19,518 nucleotides of DNA from VFJZ01 sp038321545. Its GTDB lineage: Bacteria > Actinomycetota > Thermoleophilia > Gaiellales > F1-60-MAGs149. The stretch is from positions 1-19,518 of the forward strand of contig JBBQFB010000056.1 of assembly GCA_038321545.1 (NCBI GenBank), read 5' to 3'. Position numbers and translations under genes: made by a program. The notes below the pieces were generated by a model. That model saw nothing but the letters and a program-made list of their open reading frames with translations, was not told the origin of the DNA and searched no databases. Below are positions 1-6,601 of the stretch, one piece after another; the stretch's first letter is position 1, and every line of letters starts with the position of its first letter.

Positions 1-258
1 ATGGTCCTGCCCGCTGCGCGCGACCTGGCGCGGACCGGGATCCGCGTGGTCGGAATCGCACCCGGTCTGTTCGACACGCCGCTGCTGGCCGGCCTGCCCG
101 AGCCCGCCCGCGTCGCGCTCGGCGCATCGGTGCCGAACCCGCCCCGCCTGGGACGACCCGAGGAGTTCGCCGACCTGGTGTGGGCGATCGTCCGCAACGG
201 GATGGTGAACGGCGAGATGATCCGCATCGACGGGGCCCTGCGGATGGCGCCGCGCTGA
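1..258 (+). CDS. short-chain dehydrogenase/reductase, C-terminal part (5' end outside window)
   Basis: This is the last 85 residues of a short-chain dehydrogenase of the 3-hydroxyacyl-CoA dehydrogenase type 2 / FabG-like group, an NAD(P)-dependent oxidoreductase of 3-hydroxyacyl or similar substrates. What is visible is the part after the catalytic Tyr-Lys: a helix ending in PAARDLARTGIRV, the strand and turn VVGIAPGLFDTPLL (the usual P-G-x-x-x-T-P cofactor loop), then GRPEEFADLVWAIV and the C-terminal strand GEMIRIDGALRM. The Rossmann nucleotide motif and the YxxxK lie upstream. The ATG at base 1 is therefore an internal methionine, not a start. The TGA stop overlaps the next ATG (TGATG), so the gene is translationally coupled to the GntR regulator. 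Substrate cannot be assigned; the ketosynthase two genes on suggests acyl-thioester chemistry. Confidence 0.85.
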   Translation: MVLPAARDLARTGIRVVGIAPGLFDTPLLAGLPEPARVALGASVPNPPRLGRPEEFADLVWAIVRNGMVNGEMIRIDGALRMAPR

Positions 259-1022
259 TGGACCCCCTCGGCCGGCTGAGCCCGCCGCATCCCGGCCGGC
301 CGGCGTACCGCCAGATCGAGCTGCAGCTGCTCGACCTGATCGCGGAGGGCGCGCTGGTGCCGGGCGATCGCGTCCCGGCCGAGCGCGATCTCGCCGGACG
401 ATTGGGTGTCTCCCGCATGACGCTGCGACAGGCCCTCGACGGCCTCGTGCGGCGCGGACTGCTGGAGCGCCGGGGCGGCCAGGGCACGTTCGTGGCCGCC
501 CGGAAGGTCGAGCAGGACCTACGCGTGCTGCGGTCGTACCCGGACGAGCTGCGCGGCCAGGGCGTCAGCGCGACGACCACCGTGCTGCGGATGGAGACCG
601 TGCCGGCTCCGGCCGCCGTGGCGGCGGCGCTGGCGCTGGAACGAGGTGGCGCCGTGCACCAGATCGAGCGCCTGCGCGGAGCCGCCGGCGCGCCGCTGCT
701 CGCAGAGACGGCCTGGCTGCCGGCCGACCGCCTCCCGCTGCTGACGGCCACCCAGCTCGAGGGCTCGCTGTGGGACGCGCTGGCCGAGGCCGGGCACCGC
801 GTCGCCCGGGCCGTCGAGCGGCTCGAGCCGATCGTGGCGGGCGAGCTCGAGGCTCGCTTGCTCGATGTCAGGCCCGGTGCGCCGCTGATGCTCGTCGAGC
901 GCACCAGCTTCGACCACGACGACATCGCCGTCGAGCACGCCGTCGGCACCTTCCGCGGTGATCGCACCAGCTTCGTGGTCGAGGTCTCCGGCGCGCCGGA
1001 TCCGACCGATCGGCCACACTAG
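258..1022 (+). CDS. GntR-family transcriptional regulator, HutC/UTRA type
   Basis: A 254-residue ligand-responsive DNA-binding protein. Residues about 16-80 form the GntR winged helix: PAYRQIELQLLDLI, then PGDRVPAERDLAGRLGVSRMTLRQAL (recognition helix) and the wing GLLERRGGQGTFV. Residues about 100-245 match a UTRA effector domain of the HutC subfamily, which binds small molecules such as sugars, amino acids or acyl compounds and releases DNA. The ATG at 258 is chosen because it overlaps the upstream stop and precedes the GntR domain by the usual short tail; an earlier in-frame ATG at 180 would lie deep inside the dehydrogenase. It sits inside the operon between a dehydrogenase and a ketosynthase that starts 4 bp after its stop, so it most likely regulates this cluster in response to an intermediate. 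The operator is not visible and probably lies upstream of the window. Confidence 0.9.
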   Translation: MDPLGRLSPPHPGRPAYRQIELQLLDLIAEGALVPGDRVPAERDLAGRLGVSRMTLRQALDGLVRRGLLERRGGQGTFVAARKVEQDLRVLRSYPDELRGQGVSATTTVLRMETVPAPAAVAAALALERGGAVHQIERLRGAAGAPLLAETAWLPADRLPLLTATQLEGSLWDALAEAGHRVARAVERLEPIVAGELEARLLDVRPGAPLMLVERTSFDHDDIAVEHAVGTFRGDRTSFVVEVSGAPDPTDRPH

Positions 1023-1026
1023 CGCC

Positions 1027-2244
1027 GTGCGCGTCGCGATCACCGGCATCGGCGTCATCGGCCCCCACGGGGTCGGTACCGATCGCTTCTGGCAGGCCCT
1101 CTGCGAGGGGCGCTCCGGCATCCGCCGCCTGGAGTCGCCCGCCCTGCAGGGCCTCGAGGCGACCGCGGGTGGCGAGATCCCCGACTTCGACCCGACGGAC
1201 TTCATGGAGAAGCGCGTCGCCCGCCGGATGGGACGGTTCGCGCAGCTGGCCGTGGCCGCGTCGGTCCTGGCGCTGGCCGACGCCGACGTCGGCGAGCTGG
1301 AGCCGGAGCGGACCGGCATCACCGTGCACACCGGCGCCGGCGGCATCATCGAGGGCGACAGGGAGCTGCTCGCGCGCGCCGACGCTCCAGGCCGCATCGG
1401 CCCGCTCTACGTGCCGCACCTGTCCGCCAACATGGGCGCGGCCAACGTCGCGATCCATCTCGGCGTGACCGGCCCGGTAACGGCCGGTGTCGGCGCCTGC
1501 GCGGCCGGTGCGATCGGCGTCGCCGAGGGGTTCCATCTCCTCCGCCGCGGCGACGCGGACGTCGTGCTGGCGGGCGCCACCGACGCCGCGCTGACGGCAC
1601 CGCTGGTGGCGTCGCTGTCGAATGCCGGCGCGCTGTCCACCGCCACCGGCGACCCGACGACGATCTCGCGGCCGTTCGACCTCCACCGCACGGGCTTCGT
1701 GCCCAGCGAGGGGGCGGCCATGATGGTGCTCGAGCCGCTCGACCGGGCGCTGGCGCGAGGTGCCACGGTGTACTGCGAGATCGGTGGCGCCGCGATCGGC
1801 TGCGATGCGTTCCACATCACGTCGCCCGAGCCGACCGGCGCGGGCGCCGAGCGCGCCATGCGCCAGGCGCTGGTGAACGCCGGCGTCGCGCCGGACGACG
1901 TGGACTGCATCATCGCGCACGGCACCGGCACGAAGCTCAACGACGCCGCGGAGGCCGCGGCCATCCTGCGGGTGTTCGAGGGGCGGAGGGTGGCGGTGAC
2001 GGCGCCGAAGTCGGTCGTCGGCCACACGCTCGGGGCGGCGGGCGCGTTCAGCGTCGCCGCCGGAGCGCTGGCAGTGCGGCACGGGACGATTCCACCCAGC
2101 ATCAACTACGACACGCCCGATCCCGACTGCCCGCTGGACATCGTGCACGGCTCGCCGCGCCAGACGCCGGTGCGGGCCGCGATCGTGAATGCCTTCGGTT
2201 TCGGTGGTCAGAATGCCGTCGTCGTCTTGCAGGGAACCGGCTGA
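1027..2244 (+). CDS. beta-ketoacyl-[ACP] synthase, KAS II (FabF-like)
   Basis: A 405-residue condensing enzyme of the thiolase fold that would join an acyl-thioester to a malonyl-thioester with loss of CO2. The N-terminus VRVAITGIGVIGPHGVG is typical of FabF-like proteins and fixes the GTG start at 1027; longer starts would add a tail unlike the family and overlap the regulator. The catalytic set is complete: Cys158 in GVGACAAGA, His298 in AHGTGT, and Lys328/His333 in KSVVGHTLGAAGA, with the C-terminal NAFGFGGQNAVVV loop. It is thus an active-type ketosynthase, not a chain-length factor with Cys replaced by Gln. No ACP, acyltransferase or other fatty-acid gene is visible, so housekeeping FabF is less likely than an accessory lipid or polyketide role. 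Its TGA overlaps the next ATG (TGATG), giving coupling to the HisD-like gene. Confidence 0.9.
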   Translation: MRVAITGIGVIGPHGVGTDRFWQALCEGRSGIRRLESPALQGLEATAGGEIPDFDPTDFMEKRVARRMGRFAQLAVAASVLALADADVGELEPERTGITVHTGAGGIIEGDRELLARADAPGRIGPLYVPHLSANMGAANVAIHLGVTGPVTAGVGACAAGAIGVAEGFHLLRRGDADVVLAGATDAALTAPLVASLSNAGALSTATGDPTTISRPFDLHRTGFVPSEGAAMMVLEPLDRALARGATVYCEIGGAAIGCDAFHITSPEPTGAGAERAMRQALVNAGVAPDDVDCIIAHGTGTKLNDAAEAAAILRVFEGRRVAVTAPKSVVGHTLGAAGAFSVAAGALAVRHGTIPPSINYDTPDPDCPLDIVHGSPRQTPVRAAIVNAFGFGGQNAVVVLQGTG

Positions 2245-3554
2245 TGGCGGTTCCGGTGGTGGTGCTCGCCGATCTCGACGATCGTGCGCGCGCCGCCCTC
2301 GGCAACCGCGCGGAGGGCCTGCGCGACGACGCGACGGCCGCCGTCCTGCCCGTGTTGGAGCGGATCCGGCACGGCGGTGACGCCGCGGTGCTCGACTTCC
2401 TGCGTGCGGTCGACGGCGTCGAGCTGACCGCCGACCAGCTGGTCGTCGGCGACGCGACCATCGCGGCCGCTGCGGCGTCCGTGCCGGCCGGGCTCGTCCA
2501 GGCCATGGCGCACACCGTGCGCAACCTGCGGCGCTACCACGAAGCGCAGCTGGTCGAGGAGTTCGCGATCGAGGTCGAGCCGGGCGTGACGGTCGGCGAG
2601 CGCTTTCCGGCGGTGCGTGCGGCGGGCTGCTACGTGCCGTTCGGGACGGCCATCTACCCGTCCAGCGCGCTGATGCTGACGGTGCCCGCGCGGGTGGCGG
2701 GCGTCGAGCGGATCGTCCTCGCGAGCGGCGTCGACCCCTCGACCGGCGAGATTCCCGCCGCCGTCCTCGCAGCCGCGGCCCTGGGCGGCGCGACCGAGAT
2801 CTGGCGCGTGTCCGGCACCGCCGCCGTGGCCGCCTGGGCGTACGGCACCGAGACGCTTCGGCCGGTGGACGTGATCGCCGGCCCCGGCGGGCCCTACGTG
2901 GCCGCCGCGAAGGACCTCGTGCGGCACCGCGTCGGTGTCGACTTCGAGGCTGGGCCGAGCGAGGTGCTGGTGCTGGCGCTGGACGACTTCAGCCCCGACC
3001 TGGCCGCTGCCGACCTGATCTCCGAGGCGGAGCACGGCGACACCTCGTGCGGCCTCGTGGTCACGGCCGACGCGGTCCGCGCCGCGGAGGTCGCAGCGCG
3101 CCTCGAGGTGCGCCTCGCGGCGTTGCCCGCCGAGCGCCGCGCCGCCGTGCTGGCGCAGGCCGCCGAGGGCCGCAGCGCGATCGTCGTGGTGCCCGACGGT
3201 GCCACCGCGATCGCCTTCTGCGAGGAGGTGGCGCCGGAGCACGTGATCGTCCACGCCACCGATCCCGATGCGGTCGCGCGCCGGCTGCGCTGCGCCGGAA
3301 CCGTGTGCATCGGGGCCTTCACGCCGTCACCGGCGGGCTCCTACGTGGCAGGGACGAACCACGTCCTGCCGACCGGCGGCGCGGCGCGTCACTCGGCCGG
3401 TCTCTCGGTCACGCACTTCATGCGGCGGCAGTCGTTCGAGCACATCACGCGGGACGGCCTGGAGCGGCTGCGACCGTCGATCGAGGCGTGGGCGACGTAC
3501 GAGGGTCTCCCCGGGCACCTGGCGGCGATCGATGCCCGCCTCCGCCCGGTATGA
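2244..3554 (+). CDS. histidinol dehydrogenase family protein with altered zinc ligands
   Basis: A 436-residue protein of normal HisD length, soluble, with the family fold throughout: the YVPFGTAIYPSSALM region, the cofactor-side VIAGPGGPYVAAAK, EAGPSEVLVLA, the catalytic pair Glu332-His333 in APEHVIV and AGTNHVLPTGGAARHSAGLSV. HisD oxidises L-histidinol twice to L-histidine with NAD and a zinc ion. Compared with the E. coli ligands (Gln259, His262, Asp360, His419, from memory), this protein has Glu261 in SEAEHG, His264, Ser366 in AGSYVAGTNH and His425 in GLPGHLAAI. Two of four ligands are changed. No other his genes are near; it is coupled to a ketosynthase, so a HisD-family alcohol dehydrogenase on another substrate is a serious alternative (the sulfopropanediol dehydrogenase HpsN shows the family is not restricted to histidinol). 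Family membership is secure; the substrate is not. Confidence 0.82.
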   Translation: MAVPVVVLADLDDRARAALGNRAEGLRDDATAAVLPVLERIRHGGDAAVLDFLRAVDGVELTADQLVVGDATIAAAAASVPAGLVQAMAHTVRNLRRYHEAQLVEEFAIEVEPGVTVGERFPAVRAAGCYVPFGTAIYPSSALMLTVPARVAGVERIVLASGVDPSTGEIPAAVLAAAALGGATEIWRVSGTAAVAAWAYGTETLRPVDVIAGPGGPYVAAAKDLVRHRVGVDFEAGPSEVLVLALDDFSPDLAAADLISEAEHGDTSCGLVVTADAVRAAEVAARLEVRLAALPAERRAAVLAQAAEGRSAIVVVPDGATAIAFCEEVAPEHVIVHATDPDAVARRLRCAGTVCIGAFTPSPAGSYVAGTNHVLPTGGAARHSAGLSVTHFMRRQSFEHITRDGLERLRPSIEAWATYEGLPGHLAAIDARLRPV

Positions 3555-3555
3555 T
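3550..3555 (+). promoter_or_regulatory. candidate -10 box TATGAT for the DUF151 gene
   Basis: TATGAT lies at the very end of the HisD-like gene, 9 nt before the GTG at 3565. There is no Shine-Dalgarno sequence between. The position matches other TANNNT boxes in this window and suggests a leaderless transcript. No convincing -35 is visible. Confidence 0.4.
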
Positions 3556-3564
3556 GCCTTCGCC

Positions 3565-4059
3565 GTGCAGCGGATGACGATCTACGGCGTGTCGTTCGAT
3601 CTCGTCGGAAAACAGCCGATCGTCTTGCTCAAGACGGCGGATGGCAACCGGTTCCTCCCGATCTGGATCGGGCACCCGGAGGCGGCGGCGATCTTGCAGC
3701 GCCTCCAGGGGGACGACGTGCCCCGCCCGATGACGCACGACCTGTTCGTGAACATCCTGGGCGAGCTCCAGGCCGAGGTCGTGCAGATCGCGGTCACCGA
3801 GCTGCGCGAGAACACGTTCTACGCTCGCATCACGCTCCGGCGCAACGGCACGACGCTCGAGATCGACTCGCGGCCGAGCGACGCGATCGCGCTCGCCGTG
3901 CGCTGCGAGGCGCCCATCTTCGCGGCCGACGACGTGATCGAGTCGAGCGCGATCGAGATGGAGGACGAGGAGGCGTCCGGGGTCGTCGATCCCGAGACGC
4001 AGATCGAGGAGTTCAAGGCCTTCCTCGACGACGTGCGGCCCGACGACTTCGCCGGCTAG
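3565..4059 (+). CDS. bifunctional nuclease family protein (DUF151)
   Basis: A 164-residue cytoplasmic protein of the DUF151 / bifunctional nuclease family. The core is clear: MTIYGVSFDL, QPIVLLKTADGNRFLPIWIG, PRPMTHDLFVNIL, ELRENTFYARITL and the signature SRPSDAIALAVR followed by PIFAADDVI. Family members are described as DNase/RNase in plants and occur widely in Actinobacteria, where their role is little known. The C-terminus is strongly acidic (EMEDEEASG, then DDVRPDDFAG), probably flexible. GTG 3565 is chosen because it gives the usual start two residues before M-T and follows a TATGAT box; ATG 3532 (11 residues longer, overlapping the HisD-like gene by 23 bp) and ATG 3574 are alternatives. 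It converges on the chorismate mutase gene with 10 bp between stops. Confidence 0.85.
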   Translation: MQRMTIYGVSFDLVGKQPIVLLKTADGNRFLPIWIGHPEAAAILQRLQGDDVPRPMTHDLFVNILGELQAEVVQIAVTELRENTFYARITLRRNGTTLEIDSRPSDAIALAVRCEAPIFAADDVIESSAIEMEDEEASGVVDPETQIEEFKAFLDDVRPDDFAG

Positions 4060-4069
4060 CGCCGCGCCG

Positions 4070-4366
4070 CTACCACCCGTGGCCGCGCAGGCGCTTGACC
4101 TCGCCCAGCGTCAGCGAGAGCACGGCAGACACGACGGCCGGCACGGCCTCGTCGGCCATCGGCCCCTTGTTGGCCGCCTGCAGTGCGACGACGATGGCCG
4201 TCTCGCGGGACGGGTCGGACAGGCTGTAGCCGTTGGCCGTCTTGTGGTCGTGCAGGCGGCGGACGGCGGCGATCCGGCGGTTCAGCGCCGCCAGCACATC
4301 GCGATCTGCGGCGTCGATGGCTGCCCGCAGCTCCTGGACGACCGGATCATCTCCCTGGCCTGGCAT
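4070..4366 (-). CDS. chorismate mutase, AroQ type II (monofunctional, short)
   Basis: A 98-residue all-helical protein that would convert chorismate to prephenate, the branch point to phenylalanine and tyrosine. The AroQ pattern is visible: LRAAIDAADRDVLAALNRRIAAVRRL (helix 1, with the arginines that bind substrate carboxylates), a lysine in HDHKTANG, then DPSRETAIVVAL with the Asp-x-x-Arg-Glu motif. Length is that of a single mutase domain with no prephenate dehydratase or dehydrogenase fused. There is no signal peptide, so it is cytoplasmic. ATG 4366 is chosen because it lies 8 nt after a TACACT box and gives the normal family N-terminus; upstream in-frame sequence runs into the CPBP gene. 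The CPBP stop is 37 bp upstream on the same strand, so it may be read both from its own promoter and from the upstream operon. Confidence 0.85.
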   Translation of the reverse strand: MPGQGDDPVVQELRAAIDAADRDVLAALNRRIAAVRRLHDHKTANGYSLSDPSRETAIVVALQAANKGPMADEAVPAVVSAVLSLTLGEVKRLRGHGW

Positions 4367-4374
4367 CGGGCGCC

Positions 4375-4380
4375 AGTGTA
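4375..4380 (-). promoter_or_regulatory. candidate -10 box TACACT for the chorismate mutase gene
   Basis: On the minus strand TACACT is followed by 8 nt (GGCGCCCG) and then the ATG at 4366. No ribosome binding site is present, which fits leaderless initiation. The -35 region is not recognisable. Confidence 0.45.
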
Positions 4381-4403
4381 GGCAAGCCCTCGGTCCGTGA
4401 GCG

Positions 4404-5078
4404 TCAGCTGAGCGCGACGGCGGCGATGATCGCGACGCCGTTGTTGAGCGCATGCGCGATCACGCCGGGCACGATCGAGCTGGTCCGCGACCGGATCACG
4501 CCGAGCAGCAGGCCGTAGATCGCGAGCACGGGGATCGCGGCCGGCGTGAAGTGCACGGCCGCGAACAGCGCCGCGGTCGCGATCACGGCGACGGGCTGGC
4601 CGAACCTGCCGAGCGCGCCCTGCAGGAGTCCGCGGAAGTAGAGCTCCTCCGCGACCGGGCCGGCCACGGCCACGCCCAGGAACGACAAGGCGAGGCCCGC
4701 CGCCGCCGCGGCGCCGCCCGGGAACGGCCCGGGATCGACACCCTGGGCGCGAACGCCGTGGAAGATCGGCTCCAGCACCAGGCTCGCGGCCAGTGCGATC
4801 GCGAACGTGAGGGCGACGATGGCTGCCGTCCGCCCGGGCGCCGTCGGGCGCAGGGCGAGGATCGTCCGCGGATCACCGTGCTGGTTCGCGACCACCACGG
4901 TCGCGCCCACCAGCACCGCGTAGCTTCCCAGGATGGCCACGCCGAAACGGATGCTGTAGAGGCCGTCGGCGGTTGCGCTGGGCGGTTGCAGGACCAGGCT
5001 GAGCACCAGCAGCGCGACGAACTGGAGGACGAACGGGGCCAGGACGAGCAGCCACGGGACGCGCCGGTCAGGCTGCAT
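4404..5078 (-). CDS. CPBP family intramembrane metalloprotease
   Basis: A 224-residue polytopic membrane protein of the CPBP (CAAX protease and bacteriocin-processing, Abi/Rce1) family. Hydrophobic segments cover about residues 8-30, 43-65, 84-103, 124-146, 162-177, 181-196 and 205-223. All three family motifs are present: Glu144-Glu145 with Arg149 in AEELYFRG, His176 in FAAVHF, and His209 with Asn213 in IAHALNN. These residues build the intramembrane active site that in Rce1 cleaves prenylated substrates; the bacterial substrates are mostly unknown. The first ATG after the HAD gene's end region, at 5078, overlaps that gene by 11 bp, so it is translationally coupled. Neighbours give no clue to a substrate; no bacteriocin or peptide gene is seen nearby. 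Confidence 0.88.
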   Translation of the reverse strand: MQPDRRVPWLLVLAPFVLQFVALLVLSLVLQPPSATADGLYSIRFGVAILGSYAVLVGATVVVANQHGDPRTILALRPTAPGRTAAIVALTFAIALAASLVLEPIFHGVRAQGVDPGPFPGGAAAAAGLALSFLGVAVAGPVAEELYFRGLLQGALGRFGQPVAVIATAALFAAVHFTPAAIPVLAIYGLLLGVIRSRTSSIVPGVIAHALNNGVAIIAAVALS

Positions 5079-5769
5079 GGTCGAGATCGAGGAGCGCCGG
5101 CAGCTCGAGCAGCGTCGCGATCCGGGGTCGGCGCACGGCGACGGTGCCCTCGCGGGCGAGGAACACGGCGTGCAGGTGGGCTCCGACGGCCCCGTCCACG
5201 TCCCCCTCGGGGTCGTCGCCGACGTGCAGGATCCTGTGCGGGCGCGCGCCCAGCAGCTCGCCCGCACGCTCGAAGATGGCCGCGTCGGGCTTCGACGAGC
5301 GTGCCTCGGCCGAGGTCACGACGACGTCGACCAGCGGCGCCAGCCCGACCCGCTCGAGCGCGTCGTGGAGCGAGACGTCCCAGTTCGAGACCACGCCGAT
5401 CGCGAGGCCGGAGGCGCGCAGCCGCGTCATGACGTCGGCGGCGTCGGGGTACGCGAGGTAGGCGATCGCGTCGGTCAGGCACGGCAGCACGGCGCCGGCA
5501 TCCAGATCGGAGTGCAGGGCGCCCGCGAGCACCCCGGCGCACTCCAGCCGCACGGCTGCGAGCGCGGGCCGCGTGTCGGCGCGGTGGCAGATCGCGCGGT
5601 AGTGCCGCATCTCGGCTTGCATCGCGACGTGGCACCGGTCGAGCGACAGGTCGAGCCCGAGGTGCTGGGCGAGCGCGCGGCGCAGCCGTGGCACCGGGTC
5701 GGCCAGCGTCAGGATGGTGCCCATCGCGTCGAACGTGACCGCGTCGAGGTCGCAGCGACGCGGTGTCAC
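5068..5769 (-). CDS. HAD-superfamily hydrolase (phosphatase-like)
   Basis: A 233-residue cytoplasmic HAD hydrolase of the subfamily with an alpha-helical cap. Motif I is AVTFDAMGT (nucleophile Asp14; the usual second Asp of DxDxT is Met16, as in haloacid-dehalogenase-like and N-acylneuraminate-9-phosphatase-like members, which matters for choosing phosphatase versus other hydrolase). Motif II is GVVSNWD (Ser128), motif III the Lys160 of SSKPD, motif IV HVGDDPEGD. The cap occupies roughly residues 25-105. The GTG start overlaps the lipoprotein stop as GTGA, so the two are coupled. The substrate is unknown. The order lipoprotein, HAD, CPBP protease does not correspond to a pathway I know. Confidence 0.88.
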   Translation of the reverse strand: MTPRRCDLDAVTFDAMGTILTLADPVPRLRRALAQHLGLDLSLDRCHVAMQAEMRHYRAICHRADTRPALAAVRLECAGVLAGALHSDLDAGAVLPCLTDAIAYLAYPDAADVMTRLRASGLAIGVVSNWDVSLHDALERVGLAPLVDVVVTSAEARSSKPDAAIFERAGELLGARPHRILHVGDDPEGDVDGAVGAHLHAVFLAREGTVAVRRPRIATLLELPALLDLDHAA

Positions 5770-6542
5770 GAGCCGGGGTGCAGCAGGGTGACGAGGCCGT
5801 CGAGACGCGCCGGCAGGTCGGGTGACGGGGTGAAGGCTGCCGGATCGACGATACCGAACCGCTTGGAGCGGACGGCCCCGACGCGCTTCAGCTCGTCGAG
5901 CTTGCGCAGCGAGGCGAGCGTCCGCGGTGTGCCCGGCGTGACCAGCCAGACGTCGGGCGTATCGCGGACGGCGGCCGCGAGGCCGGTGAACCCGGTCGGT
6001 GTGGCGTTCAGCCGCTGGACGAGGCCCGCCAGCGAACGCGCAGCGGTGCCCTCGACGAGCACCTTCACGGGCGGCTGGCCGGCAGCTCGCCGCAGCGCCT
6101 CCTGGACGCCGGCGTCGACCGTCCGAGCGAGCTTGATGCCCTCTGCCCCCTTGCCCGTTGCGAGTCCGAGCCGCGCGACCAGCTCGCCGGCCACCGCCGG
6201 GTCGGTCAGCGACCAGCGCATGACGGGCACGCCGGGCGGGGTCTCGACGCCGGGGGCGAGCACTGCGAGGCGCGGCAGCGGCTCGGCCGTCAGCCGGGCG
6301 GCAACGGCGTCGACCGTGACCAGCTCGACGGGCGCGCCGAGCGCCCTCAGCGTGGCCGCGGCGCCCGCGTCGGTGGTGATCGTGGGGCCGGCGGTGGGCC
6401 GGATCCGCAGGACGCCGCCGGCCCCGTCGGGCACCGTCACGACCGCCGCCGGCACCGTGGCGATCGGCTCGGGGCGGGCACCGCAGGCGACGCTCACGAG
6501 CGCGATCGCCACCAGAGGGAGGATGGAGGAGCGGCGGATCAC
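5766..6542 (-). CDS. lipoprotein of the metal/cobalamin ABC-transporter binding protein type
   Basis: A 258-residue exported lipoprotein. Residues 1-20 are a signal peptide with Arg3-Arg4, a hydrophobic stretch and the lipobox LVSVAC (lipidated Cys20). The rest resembles a divergent helical-backbone binding protein of the BtuF/FepB group: a short N-terminal beta region, TITTDAGAAATLRALGA and VELVTVDAVAARL (first lobe), a linker region near RWSLTDPAVAGEL, a long central helix around residues 118-150, then VKVLVEG, and the C-terminal lobe with DTPDVWLVTPGTPRTLASLRKL. Such proteins deliver cobalamin, iron chelates or metals to an ABC permease, but no permease or ATPase gene is in the window, so the ligand is unassigned and the family call is moderate. 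GTG 6542 follows a TATCAT box by 8 nt. It heads the minus-strand cluster and is divergent from the MscS gene. Confidence 0.65.
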   Translation of the reverse strand: MIRRSSILPLVAIALVSVACGARPEPIATVPAAVVTVPDGAGGVLRIRPTAGPTITTDAGAAATLRALGAPVELVTVDAVAARLTAEPLPRLAVLAPGVETPPGVPVMRWSLTDPAVAGELVARLGLATGKGAEGIKLARTVDAGVQEALRRAAGQPPVKVLVEGTAARSLAGLVQRLNATPTGFTGLAAAVRDTPDVWLVTPGTPRTLASLRKLDELKRVGAVRSKRFGIVDPAAFTPSPDLPARLDGLVTLLHPGS

Positions 6543-6550
6543 CGGCGCCC

Positions 6551-6556
6551 ATGATA
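6551..6556 (-). promoter_or_regulatory. candidate -10 box TATCAT for the lipoprotein gene
   Basis: On the minus strand TATCAT is followed by 8 nt and the GTG start at 6542, with no Shine-Dalgarno sequence. The box is bracketed by a direct repeat of CCGGCGC (plus strand 6542-6548 and 6559-6565). The gap of 59 bp up to the MscS start holds nothing else I recognise. Confidence 0.45.
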
Positions 6557-6601
6557 GTCCGGCGCAGGGACGGGGCCGCCGAGCGCGAATGCGGGAGTTC
6601 G

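Noticed and set aside
1027..2244. Ketosynthase as part of a type II polyketide gene cluster
   Set aside because: No chain-length factor, ACP, cyclase or aromatase is present. The protein keeps Cys158 and is only an isolated condensing enzyme in this window.
3556..4059. DUF151 nuclease and the HisD-like gene as a toxin or defence pair
   Set aside because: DUF151 proteins are widespread housekeeping-like genes in Actinobacteria, and a TATGAT box suggests separate transcription.
4404..5078. CPBP protease as part of a bacteriocin immunity or Abi phage-defence system
   Set aside because: No peptide precursor, transporter or defence gene is nearby. The coupled genes are a HAD hydrolase and a lipoprotein, so a defence role has no support here.
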